From Enteroscipio rubneri (GTDB lineage: Bacteria > Actinomycetota > Coriobacteriia > Coriobacteriales > Eggerthellaceae), in assembly GCF_002899715.1 (NCBI RefSeq), contig NZ_PPEK01000020.1, positions 1 to 36,062 of the forward strand: a stretch of 36,062 bases of DNA, written 5' to 3'. The notes under the pieces are model-generated. The model had not been told where the DNA came from, ran no database searches, and worked only from the letters and a program-made list of their open reading frames with translations. Shown in pieces: positions 22,554-31,267 of this stretch. The translations under genes and the position numbers were made by a program. How positions within the stretch are numbered: the stretch's first letter is position 1; each line of letters begins with the position of its first letter.

Positions 22554-24515
22554 ATGAAAACTAGAACGAACCCCGCCACTGCATCGAAAGTCCATTCCGG
22601 CGGCGCTACGGCGCAGGAAATCGGCGGCTCAGAAGATGCTCCCTCGACCGCATCGGAGCCCTCCTCCGATGCGGCTACGGTCACGGCGCGCAAGGTGCTT
22701 GCGCGCTTTGCAGACTACTACCGTCCCTACAAATCCCTCTTCTTCTTCGACCTCGTGTGCGCCTCGGTGCTCGCGGCGGTCGATTTGGCCTTCCCGCAGT
22801 TCCTGAACTTCTTCACGAAGCAGTTCTTCCTAGAGCCGCCCGGGGTCATCCTCTCCACGCTCGGATGGATAGCGCTCGGGTTCGCGGCGCTCTACGCCCT
22901 GCGGACAGCCTGCCAGTACTTCATCACGGCCTGGGGCCACATCATGGGCGCGCGCATGGAGGCCGACATGCGCATGGACCTGTTCAAGCAGTACCAGCGC
23001 CTGAGCTTCTCGTACTACGACCGCAACAACACCGGCGAGATGATGAGCAAGCTGCTCACCGACCTGTTCGATATATCGGAGCTCGCGCACCACGGACCGG
23101 AGAACCTGTTCATCTGCATCCTGAAGATCGTGGGATCGTTCGTGCTGCTGTTCATGATAAACGTGCCGCTCACGGCCATCATGCTGGCGGCCACGGCGGT
23201 CATGGCGGCCTACGCGTTCTGGCGCAACTACAAGAAGCGCGTCATCTTTACAGAGAACCGCAGGAAGATGGCCGACATCAACGCGCGGCTGCAGGACTCG
23301 CTCGGCGGCATCCGCGTGGTGAAGTCGTTCGGCAACGAGGGCGTGGAGATCCGGAAGTTCGGCGGCACGAACAAGCGCTTCGTGGACACGAAGGAAAGCT
23401 CGTATCGGTTCATGGGCGCGTTCCATGCGGTCAACTCGGTGTTCACCGGCGTGCTGTACACCGTGACCATCGTGGGTGGCGGCTACTTCGTTGCCACGGG
23501 CGGCCTGGCCGTTACCGAGCTTGCCATCTACGCCCTGTACATCGGCATCTTCCTGTCGCCCATCGAGCAGCTCATCAACTTCACCGAGCAGTTCCAGAAG
23601 GGCTACGCGGGCTTCCGCCGCTTCATGGAGGTGCTTGCCGTGCGACCCGATATCGCCGACGCGCCCGACGCGGTTGATCTCAACGCCGCCGAGCGCGCAC
23701 GGCGACGGTCGACCGGCGAAACCGGAGCCGCGGGCCTGTCCATGTCGGCCGACGATGGCGATGGGGCTGTGGCCGGGGCGGTGCGCTATCGCGATGTGCG
23801 GTTCAGCTACGATGGCGTCCATGAGGTGTTGCGCGGGTTCGATCTGGCTGTTCCTGCGGGGACGACCATAGCGCTCGTGGGCCCTTCAGGCGGCGGAAAG
23901 ACCACTGCGTGCTCGCTTCTGCCGCGCTTCTACGATCCGGTGCACGGATCGGTGGAGATCGACGGCATCGATATTAGAGGGGTTACCGTGGAGTCGCTGC
24001 GCGATGCTATTGGCATCGTGCAGCAGGATGTGTACCTGTTCGGCGGCACCATCCGCGAGAACATCGCCTACGGTCGTCCCGACGCTGCAACGCCCGAGAT
24101 AGTGGAGGCGGCTCGGCGTGCGAACATCCACGAGTTCGTCATGGGCCTGCCCGATGGATACGACACCTATGTGGGCGAACGCGGCGCACGCCTGTCCGGT
24201 GGCCAGAAGCAGCGTATCGCCATTGCGCGCGTGTTTCTGAAAAACCCCCGCATCCTGATTCTCGACGAAGCCACGAGCGCTCTCGATAACGAGAGCGAGC
24301 AGGCAATCCAGGCTTCTCTCGAGGAGCTTTCCGCCGGACGCACCACGCTCGTGATCGCTCATCGTCTGTCCACGATACGCGAAGCCGATCTCATCGCGGT
24401 CGTGGAAGGCGGGGTTGTGGCAGAGCAGGGAACCCATGATGAGTTGCTGGCGTTGGGCGGCACGTACGCGCGCTACTATGAGATGCAGTTCGGGCCGAGG
24501 GTCTCGTCCGCCTGA
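22554..24515 (+). CDS. Type I ABC exporter, fused membrane and ATPase domains
   Basis: The 653-residue half-transporter has a Ser/Thr/Ala-rich N-terminal lead (about 55 residues) and a six-helix membrane domain (about 65-350, with LSFSYYDRNNTGEMMSKLLTD). The C-terminal ATPase carries Walker A GPSGGGKTT (about 442), Q-loop GIVQQDVYLFGGTIRENI, signature LSGGQKQRIAIARVF (about 547), Walker B ILILDEATSALD and switch VIAHRLS. It would act as a homodimer. Family sequences of this type carry lipids, peptides or drugs, and the substrate cannot be read here. The ATG has no ribosome site, and TACAAT lies 13 bases before its A, so the message may be leaderless. A strong hairpin follows the gene. Confidence 0.9.
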   Translation: MKTRTNPATASKVHSGGATAQEIGGSEDAPSTASEPSSDAATVTARKVLARFADYYRPYKSLFFFDLVCASVLAAVDLAFPQFLNFFTKQFFLEPPGVILSTLGWIALGFAALYALRTACQYFITAWGHIMGARMEADMRMDLFKQYQRLSFSYYDRNNTGEMMSKLLTDLFDISELAHHGPENLFICILKIVGSFVLLFMINVPLTAIMLAATAVMAAYAFWRNYKKRVIFTENRRKMADINARLQDSLGGIRVVKSFGNEGVEIRKFGGTNKRFVDTKESSYRFMGAFHAVNSVFTGVLYTVTIVGGGYFVATGGLAVTELAIYALYIGIFLSPIEQLINFTEQFQKGYAGFRRFMEVLAVRPDIADAPDAVDLNAAERARRRSTGETGAAGLSMSADDGDGAVAGAVRYRDVRFSYDGVHEVLRGFDLAVPAGTTIALVGPSGGGKTTACSLLPRFYDPVHGSVEIDGIDIRGVTVESLRDAIGIVQQDVYLFGGTIRENIAYGRPDAATPEIVEAARRANIHEFVMGLPDGYDTYVGERGARLSGGQKQRIAIARVFLKNPRILILDEATSALDNESEQAIQASLEELSAGRTTLVIAHRLSTIREADLIAVVEGGVVAEQGTHDELLALGGTYARYYEMQFGPRVSSA

Positions 24516-24531
24516 CGGCCGCGAACGGGCC

Positions 24532-24572
24532 GCCGCAAAGGGGCGAGGCGCTCCACTTTGCCCCTTTGCGGC
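24532..24572 (+). terminator. Terminator hairpin after the ABC exporter
   Basis: GCCGCAAAGGGGC (24532-24544) pairs perfectly with GCCCCTTTGCGGC (24560-24572) across a 15-base loop, starting 16 bases after the stop. Only a short T/C run follows. It probably isolates the inserted block from rpmF. Confidence 0.6.
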
Positions 24573-24717
24573 TTCCCCGTGCACGGAACGCGATCTCTCG
24601 TGAAACGGGACGATCCGAATCGCTTCGACGCTTCGCGCCGGCATCGATGGGCCTGAACGATCTGTTTCGGATCTGTGAAACCTGCGTGCGGTTTGGGAAA
24701 ATGTGCGAATCGACCCC

Positions 24718-24746
24718 TTGCGAGGGCTGAGGAGCTTTGATAACAT
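24718..24746 (+). promoter_or_regulatory. rpmF promoter
   Basis: TTGCGA (24718-24723) and TAACAT (24741-24746) are 17 bases apart. A second overlapping pair, TTGATA (24737-24742) and TTTACT (24760-24765), also has a 17-base spacer. Either would give rpmF its own promoter, which it would need once separated from yceD. Confidence 0.5.
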
Positions 24747-24820
24747 ATCGGTTCGCATGTTTACTAAGCGAAAACGAGCGAGCGGATGCCGCTCGGGTTA
24801 CCTGAAGGAGATAGAGGACC

Positions 24821-25000
24821 ATGGCAGTACCTAAGCGCAAGACGGGCCGTGCCCGCACCCATGCCCGCCGCAGCACCAACGATAAGATCGCGGCCCCTTC
24901 GCGTTCCGTATGCCCGCAGTGCGGGGAGGCCAAGCTTCCGCACCGCGTGTGCCCGAATTGCGGGTTCTACAAGAACCGTGAGGTCATCGAGACCGAATAG
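24821..25000 (+). CDS. rpmF: 50S ribosomal protein L32
   Basis: This small protein of 59 residues begins MAVPKRKTGRARTHARRS and carries a zinc ribbon: CPQCGEAKLPHRVCPNCGFY (two CxxC pairs). It ends KNREVIETE. The ATG follows GAAGGAGATAGAGGACC. It normally follows yceD directly, but here the two genes lie 9.3 kb apart and rpmF has its own promoter and terminator. plsX follows at 232 bases. Confidence 0.97.
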   Translation: MAVPKRKTGRARTHARRSTNDKIAAPSRSVCPQCGEAKLPHRVCPNCGFYKNREVIETE

Positions 25001-25046
25001 GCGGGTTCTCGTTTGCGCGTCGGTGCTTTGTCTGCCGCGCATCGAC

Positions 25047-25096
25047 AAGCCTCCCCGCACCTCGCGCTTTTTGCGCGAAGCGCCGGGAGGCTTTTT
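25047..25096 (+). terminator. Intrinsic terminator between rpmF and plsX
   Basis: AAGCCTCCC (25047-25055) pairs with GGGAGGCTT (25085-25093), enclosing a second small hairpin (TCGCGC/GCGCGA), and runs into TTTTT. It may be partial, since rpmF and plsX are often co-transcribed. Confidence 0.8.
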
Positions 25097-25107
25097 GTGT
25101 GTTCGTC

Positions 25108-25113
25108 TATACT
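25108..25113 (+). promoter_or_regulatory. Possible -10 box for plsX
   Basis: TATACT lies just after the rpmF terminator, about 118 bases before the plsX ATG. No clear -35 is present because the terminator stem occupies that place. Confidence 0.35.
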
Positions 25114-25231
25114 GTGTGAAGCTATGCGCTGCATGCATGCACCTGCTCGCCAGCGGCCGTCCATCTGCTTCGGGCCCGCGAGCGATCGGGCGCATGCGTC
25201 CACGCGACCCTGAGAGGAATGCGAGGATACC

Positions 25232-26263
25232 ATGTCCCATAAGGTCACTATTGCTGTTGACGCCATGGGAGGCGATGAAGCTCCCGGTACAGTGCTCGAA
25301 GGCGTTGCCGATGCGCTTGCGGCCGATGAGAATCTGACCGTCATCCTCTGCGGTCCAGCCGACGTCGTGGAGCCGTTCGCTGCGACGCACGGTCGCTGCG
25401 AAGCGCGCGCGTGCTCCGAGACCATCTCCATGGCCGAGCACCCGGCCAACGCCGTTCGAACGAAGAAGGATTCGTCTATCGTGGTGGGCTGCCGCCTCGT
25501 GAAGGAGGGGGCAGCGCAAGGCTTCTTCTCTGCAGGTTCCACGGGCGCTTGCCTTGCTGCAGGCACGCTCGTCATGGGACGCATCAAGGGCATCGCGCGT
25601 CCGGCGCTCGCAACGGTCATCCCCTCGCCCGTGCGGCCCGTCATCCTGTGCGATATCGGGGCTAACGCCGACTGCAAGCCGGAATACCTCGTGCAGTTCG
25701 GCCAGATGGCCTCGGTTTATGCGGAAAAGGTCATCGGCATCGAAAACCCGCGCGCAGCGCTGCTCAACATAGGCGAGGAAGACGCGAAGGGCTCTCAATT
25801 TGCCCAAGAGGCGCATCGTCTGCTTGCTGAACGTCTGCCGAACTTCGCCGGCAACGCCGAGGGCGGCGACATCCTGCCTGCGAAGTTCGATGTCGTCATC
25901 ACCGATGGCTTCACGGGTAACGTGTGCCTGAAGACCATCGAGGGCACGTCTAAGACGCTGTTTAGAACGCTCAAGGGTATTATGATGAAAACGCCCGTCA
26001 CCAAACTTGGCGCTCTCGCCATCAAAGGCGGCTTGAAAGAACTCCAGGCTCAGGTGAGCCCCGACACCTACGGAGGCGCTCCGCTTCTAGGTGTAAAGGG
26101 CGCGCTGCTCGTGGGCCACGGCTCGTCGGGTGCTCTCGCCATCAAAAACGGCGTGCTTGCCACGATGCGCATCGTTCGTGCGGGCGTTTCTGAAATAATC
26201 GCGCAGACTGCGGCTGCCACCAGCGCCTCCGCTACAATGAACAATGTACGGCGGGACGCATGA
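25232..26263 (+). CDS. plsX: Phosphate acyltransferase PlsX
   Basis: The 343-residue enzyme makes acyl-phosphate from acyl-ACP, feeding PlsY in phosphatidic acid synthesis at the membrane surface. The motifs are typical: VTIAVDAMGGDEAPGTVLEG, KKDSSIVVGCRLVKEGAAQGFFSAGSTGACLAAG, LCDIGANADCKPEYLVQFGQMAS, LLNIGEEDAKGS and DVVITDGFTGNVCLKTIEG, ending GAPLLGVKGALLVGHGSS. The stop overlaps the rnc ATG as ATGA, so the two are translationally coupled. No acpP gene is present between them, unlike in many genomes. Confidence 0.96.
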   Translation: MSHKVTIAVDAMGGDEAPGTVLEGVADALAADENLTVILCGPADVVEPFAATHGRCEARACSETISMAEHPANAVRTKKDSSIVVGCRLVKEGAAQGFFSAGSTGACLAAGTLVMGRIKGIARPALATVIPSPVRPVILCDIGANADCKPEYLVQFGQMASVYAEKVIGIENPRAALLNIGEEDAKGSQFAQEAHRLLAERLPNFAGNAEGGDILPAKFDVVITDGFTGNVCLKTIEGTSKTLFRTLKGIMMKTPVTKLGALAIKGGLKELQAQVSPDTYGGAPLLGVKGALLVGHGSSGALAIKNGVLATMRIVRAGVSEIIAQTAAATSASATMNNVRRDA

Positions 26264-27177
26264 GCGCCTTCGAGGAAGCTGGCGAGCAGATGAAATTGCA
26301 TGATGAATCCATGACGCTGAGCGACGAGCAGCGCGGCAAGCTGACGAGGGCTCAAGACATTCTGGACTATCGCTTCGAAGACGAACGGCTGCTGCTGTCA
26401 GCCATTACTCATCCTTCAGCAACTGAGGGCAAGTCTGTCAAGTACTCGTACGAGCGTCTCGAGTTTTTAGGCGATAGCATCTTGGGCGCTATTGTCGCAG
26501 CCACCGCCTTCCACCGCTTTCACGATTTGGACGAAGGCGGGCTTACGCGTATCAAGGTGGCGCTCGTGTCGGGTGCGAGTCTTTCCGATGTGGCCGACAG
26601 GTTGGGTTTCGCCGACATCATCGTTTTCGGCTCGTCGGAGACGGGCACGGGCAAGCGCGGACTGCATTCGGCCCTCGAGAACGTGTACGAGGCCGTGGTG
26701 GCCGCGCTGTTCCTGGACGGCGGGATACATGCGGCTCAGGCGTTCGTGGAACGGACGCTTATCCCGCGCATGTCCTCCGATTTGGCCAGCGAGCCTGAGA
26801 ATCCCAAAAGCGCTCTGCAGGAGAAGCTGCAGGAGGATGGCATCACGCCCACGTACAAGCTCGTGGAAACGCAGGGCCCGCCGCACGATCGCACATTCGT
26901 AGCGCAGGTGTTTGCGGGAACGCAAGGGCTTGCTCGCGGCACGGGGCGCACGAAGAAGGAGGCTGAGAGCCAGGCGGCCAAGAGCACGCTTGCGCGCCTG
27001 GGCGAATTCTTCGGCTTGGGGATGGACGAGGAGACCCGTGCCGAGAAGGCTGCCGCTGCGGCGGCTAGCAAGCAGGCCAAGGCCGAGAAGGCCGCCGCAA
27101 AGGCAGAAGAGAAGGCCCGCAAAAAAAGCGAACGCGAACGCGAACGCGAGCTTGCCAAGCAGCGCAAACAGGGATAG
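26260..27177 (+). CDS. rnc: Ribonuclease III with a charged C-terminal tail
   Basis: RNase III cuts double-stranded RNA in rRNA and mRNA processing. The nuclease domain shows ERLEFLGDSILG (E65, E68, D72) and ENVYEAVVAALFLDGG with E144. A double-stranded RNA-binding domain follows (about 182-249: NPKSALQEKLQEDGITPTYKLVE, GTGRTKKEAESQAAKSTLARL). Residue 141 is Asn where the family usually has a metal-binding Asp (E. coli D114). Residues about 255-305 form a Lys/Ala/Glu/Arg helix-like tail not found in the standard 220-240 residue enzyme. The start overlaps plsX (ATGA) and smc begins six bases after the stop. Confidence 0.94.
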   Translation: MSAFEEAGEQMKLHDESMTLSDEQRGKLTRAQDILDYRFEDERLLLSAITHPSATEGKSVKYSYERLEFLGDSILGAIVAATAFHRFHDLDEGGLTRIKVALVSGASLSDVADRLGFADIIVFGSSETGTGKRGLHSALENVYEAVVAALFLDGGIHAAQAFVERTLIPRMSSDLASEPENPKSALQEKLQEDGITPTYKLVETQGPPHDRTFVAQVFAGTQGLARGTGRTKKEAESQAAKSTLARLGEFFGLGMDEETRAEKAAAAAASKQAKAEKAAAKAEEKARKKSERERERELAKQRKQG

Positions 27178-27183
27178 CCGCCG

Positions 27184-30100
27184 ATGTACCTGAAATCGCT
27201 TGTCCTCAAAGGGTTCAAATCGTTCGCAGATCGCAGCGTTCTCGCGCTCGAGCCCGGCATTACCGCCGTGGTAGGGCCGAACGGCTCGGGCAAATCGAAC
27301 ATCTCCGATGCGGTGCTCTGGGTGCTCGGCGAGCGCAACGCCAAGCACCTGCGCGGCCAGGCTATGGAAGACGTCATCTTCGCAGGATCTTCGGCTCGCA
27401 AGCCGGTCGGTATCGCCGAGGTGGATCTCGTGCTGGACAATGCCGACGGGACGCTTCCCATCGACTACGACGAGGTTGCCATCACGCGACGCATGTATCG
27501 CTCTGGCGAGAGCGAGTACCTTATCAACGGCACGGTGGCTCGCCGCATGGACGTGCTCGACATCCTGCACGATTCGGGTCTGGGCACGGGCACTCACTCG
27601 ATCATCAGCCAGGGCAGCCTCGACTCCATCCTGCAATCGAAGCCGGAGGATCGGCGCGCTCTCATCGAAGAGGCTGCGGGCGTGCTCAAGCATAAGCAGC
27701 GCAAGGCGAAAAGCGAGCGTAAGCTGGCTGCGATGGACGCGCATCTGGCACGCGTGCGAGATGTGGCCTCCGAAGTGGAGCGGCAGCTGGGCCCGCTCGA
27801 GCGCAAGGCGAAGCGAGCGCGTGCTTACCAGGGCTTATCGGCCGAGCTCGCCGATCTGAGCCTTGCGCTTGCGGTGGACGATCTGCGCACGTTGCGCCGC
27901 GGCTGGGACGAAGCCGTGGAACGGGAGCGCACGCTTGTGGCCGAGCTCGAACAGCGCCGCATCGCCATCTCGCAGGCCGAAGGTCGGGCCGAGGAGCTGC
28001 AGGAAAAGATTCGCCTTGAAAGCGTGGATGCGGGCGAGCTTGCGCGGCAGCATCGTCGCGCTTCGTCGGCCGTCGAGCGGTTCGATGGCGCGGCGCTGCT
28101 CCTGCACGAGAAACGCCGCGCAGCCCAAAGCTACGAGGCGGAGCTGCGGGTTACGCTTGAGGCGAACAAGGCGAAGCGCGCTCGAGCCGAGTCCGATCGG
28201 GTTCAGGCCGCCGCACAGCTGACCGAGGTGCAGCATGAACGTGCGCAAGCTGACGCGACGGTGGCGCGTTTGGTGGGCGAGCAGTCCGAAAACGCCCGGA
28301 AGCGCCGCTCTCTCGAGCGCGAATCGGAGGAGCTCGAGCGGGCGAAGCGCGAGGACGAACGCGCGCAGGAGCAAGCGCGTCGCGAGCTTGCCGAGACGCA
28401 GGAAGCCCTCGCGAGCGGGCTTGCGCATGTGAAGCTTATCGAAGCCCACAGCAAAGAGCTGGAGCTACAACTGGAACGCGCGCAAGTCGAAGCGGCATCA
28501 CGCGCGGACGAGGCATCGCAGGTCGCTCGGGAGCTTGAGGCGCTTGCGGAGGCGGAAGGCATGGCGCGCTCCCGCGTGGGCGAAGCGTTGGCGGCACGCG
28601 AAGCAGCACGCGCGGCGCTCGACGAGGCGCGCGATGCGGCATCGCTCGTGGCATCCAAGATCAAAGGACTCGAAGAGGTCGAGCGCGCAAGCGTTGCGGC
28701 CGGGCCAGCCCGTGCATGGGCGCTCGACAACGCAGCTGAACTCGACGTGCACCTCGTGCCCATCGCGCACGCCGTGCGCGCTTCCGAGGGCTTCGAGTCG
28801 CTCGTGGAGCGGCTGCTGGGCGTGGACGTGTCGGCGCTGCTTGTGGACGATTCCGCGCGCGCGAACGCTCTGGTTGCAGCACTTGCGGTGCGCAACGAGG
28901 AGGGCGAAGTGGTGCTCGTTCCGCGTGCGGGCGAAGCGAGGCGCTCGTGTCCGGCGCGCGATGCTGCCGCGGCGAGTCATGGACGCGCGCTCGTAGACGA
29001 GCTGTCCTACGACGAAATCGATGCCGCAGCAGTGGAGGCGCTTTTGGGCGATGTGGTGGTGTGCGACGACATCGATGCTGCGTTCGCCGCGCATGCGCGC
29101 CTCGAAGAGGATGTGCGTTTCGTGACGCACGATGGCTGCGTCGTGTGGCCGAACGGCAAGGTGACGCTCGGCGCCGCTGCCGTCGACAGCGAGGAAGGGG
29201 TGCTCGCGCGCGCACGCCGTGTAGAGGAGCTGCGTGCACAGCTGCGCTCCGTTGAGAGCGAGCGCGACCTCGCGGAAAAGCGCTCAACGGCAGCGGAGGA
29301 AACCCTCCGCGCCGCGCAAGGAGAGAGCCTGCGTCTGTCACAGGAGCTGGCAGAGTTGCGTGGCAAGGCGGATTCTGCGCGCGCCGAGGCGCATCGCGCT
29401 GAAGAGAAGCTGGCTGCCGTCCGGCGCGAGTTCGAGGACATCGAGCGACAGCGTGATGAGGCAGAGCGTACCGTGGCCGAGGCGCGCCCATCGGCAATGG
29501 CTCTCGAGCAGAAACTCGAAACGCTCAAGCACGAGCTCGAGCAAAGAGCCGAGCGACTTGAGGAGGCGCGCGAGGCGGTGGTGCCGCTGCGCAAGGAAGC
29601 CGCCCTTCTGCGCGATGCGCTGTCGGAGGCGAAACTCAAGGCTGCCACCCTCGCTGAGCGGCAGACCTACGAAAGTCGCGTGGTAGACGCGCGCGCACGC
29701 GACCTCGAGGCTGTGACGGCAAGCGATGTCGAAGCGCGTGAGGCGCTTGTCAGAAAGCAGGTAGCGCAGCGGCGCATTGAGCCGCTCCTTGCTGTTTTCG
29801 AAGAACTCGTTGCCAGTGCTCGCACATGGACGCGCGATCTTGAGGAGGCGGCCACGGCCGCGCAGGATTCTTCAGCGGGACTGCATACCGCGGTCAACGA
29901 GGCGCGCGCTGCTGCGCGCGCTGCGCACGATGCGTTCGATGACGCGAACGCGCGCCTTTCGGCTGCGCGCGTCGACAAAGGTAGGCTCGAAGTGCAAGTG
30001 GATGCTGCGGTGAACGCAATCGTCCATGATTGCGGCACGCCGCTCGATCGCGCGCTTGAGCTTCCTGAGTTGGAAGATCGCGGTGCTGCCGAAGACGCTG

Positions 30101-30744
30101 CCTTCAAACTGCGCCGGCGCATCGCCAACATGGGCACCATTAATCCCGATGCCGCTGAAGAGTATGAGCACATCAAGGAGCGCTACGACTACCTGGCTGC
30201 TCAGCTGGCCGATCTCGACGGCGCACGCCGAGCGCTTTCGAAGATCGTGCGTGTCATCGATGCGCGCATGAAAGACGACTTCATCCGGACGTACGAGGCG
30301 GTGGATGCGAACTTCCGCGAGATATTCGCCGTGTTGTTCCCGGGCGGTTCAGCCGAGCTAGCGCTGTCCGATCCAGATGATTTGGAGAATACGGGCGTAG
30401 AGGTGACGGCGCAGCCGCGCGGCAAGCGCATCACGAAGATGATGCTCATGTCCGGCGGCGAAAAGTCCTTGACGGCGCTCGCGCTCCTGTTCGCGGTGTA
30501 CCGCATTCGCACGACGCCGTTCTACATCCTCGACGAGGTTGAGGCTGCGCTCGACGACTCGAACCTCCGTCGACTCGTATCCTATCTCGAGGGGCTGCGC
30601 GATTCCACCCAGCTCATCATGATCACGCACCAGCGGCGCACGATGGAGATGGCCGACGTGCTGTTCGGCGTGTCCATGCAGGCGGACGGCGTGACGAAGG
30701 TGGTCAGCCAGAAGCTCGAGAACGCTCTGCGCCACGCGGAATAG
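27184..30744 (+). CDS. smc: Chromosome segregation protein SMC
   Basis: The 1186-residue ATPase forms the condensin-like ring that compacts and segregates chromosomes. It shows an N-terminal Walker A GPNGSGKSN (31-39), Q-loop SIISQGSLDSIL, and two very long coiled coils either side of a hinge (about 510-660: AARAWALDNAAELDV-like region through ESLVERLLGVDVSALLVDD and LEEDVRFVTHDGCVVWPNGKV). The C-terminal head carries LMSGGEKSLTALALLFAVYRIRTTPFYILDEVEAALDDSN. The length is normal. The coding strand is unusually rich in Ala, Arg and Glu codons, which explains several long antisense frames. No scpA/scpB is present here. ATG 27184 lies six bases after rnc with only a weak ribosome site. Confidence 0.97.
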   Translation: MYLKSLVLKGFKSFADRSVLALEPGITAVVGPNGSGKSNISDAVLWVLGERNAKHLRGQAMEDVIFAGSSARKPVGIAEVDLVLDNADGTLPIDYDEVAITRRMYRSGESEYLINGTVARRMDVLDILHDSGLGTGTHSIISQGSLDSILQSKPEDRRALIEEAAGVLKHKQRKAKSERKLAAMDAHLARVRDVASEVERQLGPLERKAKRARAYQGLSAELADLSLALAVDDLRTLRRGWDEAVERERTLVAELEQRRIAISQAEGRAEELQEKIRLESVDAGELARQHRRASSAVERFDGAALLLHEKRRAAQSYEAELRVTLEANKAKRARAESDRVQAAAQLTEVQHERAQADATVARLVGEQSENARKRRSLERESEELERAKREDERAQEQARRELAETQEALASGLAHVKLIEAHSKELELQLERAQVEAASRADEASQVARELEALAEAEGMARSRVGEALAAREAARAALDEARDAASLVASKIKGLEEVERASVAAGPARAWALDNAAELDVHLVPIAHAVRASEGFESLVERLLGVDVSALLVDDSARANALVAALAVRNEEGEVVLVPRAGEARRSCPARDAAAASHGRALVDELSYDEIDAAAVEALLGDVVVCDDIDAAFAAHARLEEDVRFVTHDGCVVWPNGKVTLGAAAVDSEEGVLARARRVEELRAQLRSVESERDLAEKRSTAAEETLRAAQGESLRLSQELAELRGKADSARAEAHRAEEKLAAVRREFEDIERQRDEAERTVAEARPSAMALEQKLETLKHELEQRAERLEEAREAVVPLRKEAALLRDALSEAKLKAATLAERQTYESRVVDARARDLEAVTASDVEAREALVRKQVAQRRIEPLLAVFEELVASARTWTRDLEEAATAAQDSSAGLHTAVNEARAAARAAHDAFDDANARLSAARVDKGRLEVQVDAAVNAIVHDCGTPLDRALELPELEDRGAAEDAAFKLRRRIANMGTINPDAAEEYEHIKERYDYLAAQLADLDGARRALSKIVRVIDARMKDDFIRTYEAVDANFREIFAVLFPGGSAELALSDPDDLENTGVEVTAQPRGKRITKMMLMSGGEKSLTALALLFAVYRIRTTPFYILDEVEAALDDSNLRRLVSYLEGLRDSTQLIMITHQRRTMEMADVLFGVSMQADGVTKVVSQKLENALRHAE

Positions 30745-30808
30745 CGCAGCGGCCTGCGCGCGGGATGGGGAGCGGGCGATGGCCGCGCTCCCGCCGCGGC
30801 CGCTATGT

Positions 30809-31159
30809 CTACTTCACCAACAAGTAGACGATGTTGGCGAGCGCCCAGACGAAGAACAGCAGGCAGTTGGCCTTCGCCAGGACGTCAAGCACCTTGTTCG
30901 ACAGCTTCTCGCCTTTGACCAGCACATCGGCGTTCAGCAGCGAGAAGAAGAGGATCATGAGCGAGTAGCCGTTCATGTTGCCCTCGTTGCCCGTGACCAG
31001 TGAGTAGACGAAACCCGCCCATATGAAGGGCAGCATGACCAGGGTGATCGTCCGGAACAGGCTCGCATCCTGCCGCTTGCGAAACTCGGGGTCCTTCCGC
31101 TGCTCGAACCAGCCCTTCGCCTGCCCGCTTGCAGCAGCTTCCAAATGCTCTTCAGCCAT
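30809..31159 (-). CDS. Small membrane protein of unknown function
   Basis: The 116-residue protein has a hydrophilic N-terminus (MAEEHLEAAASGQAKGWFEQRKDPEFRKRQDAS) and three hydrophobic segments: LFRTITLVMLPFIWAGFVYSLV, GYSLMILFFSLLNADVLV and ANCLLFFVWALANIVYLLV. I do not recognise the family. ATG 31159 is chosen because GGAG lies nine bases before it; a longer frame runs to 31246 without support. The gene is divergent from padR with about 108 bases between, so PadR could control it. Confidence 0.75.
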   Translation of the reverse strand: MAEEHLEAAASGQAKGWFEQRKDPEFRKRQDASLFRTITLVMLPFIWAGFVYSLVTGNEGNMNGYSLMILFFSLLNADVLVKGEKLSNKVLDVLAKANCLLFFVWALANIVYLLVK

Positions 31160-31210
31160 GATGAAACGCTCCATTTCCAGATAGAGTATAGTGAGACCGA
31201 ACGTATTCGC

Positions 31211-31239
31211 TTGCAAGCAGGATGATTGTAGCATAGTAT
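31211..31239 (+). promoter_or_regulatory. Probable padR promoter
   Basis: TTGCAA (31211-31216) and TAGTAT (31234-31239) are 17 bases apart, putting the start site near 31246, ahead of the AGAGGGAG ribosome site. A short inverted pair, ATGAT (31222-31226) and ATCAT (31241-31245), brackets the -10 and could be part of a PadR site. Confidence 0.5.
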
Positions 31240-31267
31240 CCATCATTGATATAGTAGAGGGAGCGAA

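Larger units (their letters stand above)
24516..24820. other. 305-base gap between ABC exporter and rpmF
   Basis: No gene is supported. The gap contains the exporter terminator (24532-24572), the likely rpmF promoter (24718-24746) and a leader with a small hairpin (GAGCGG-ATG-CCGCTC near 24779-24794) ahead of the ribosome site. This is the right edge of the block that separates yceD from rpmF. Confidence 0.6.

Noticed and set aside
22830-23822. Open minus-strand frame of 330 residues within the ABC exporter
   Set aside because: Antisense to a well-supported exporter gene; His/Glu/Val-rich composition and no motif.
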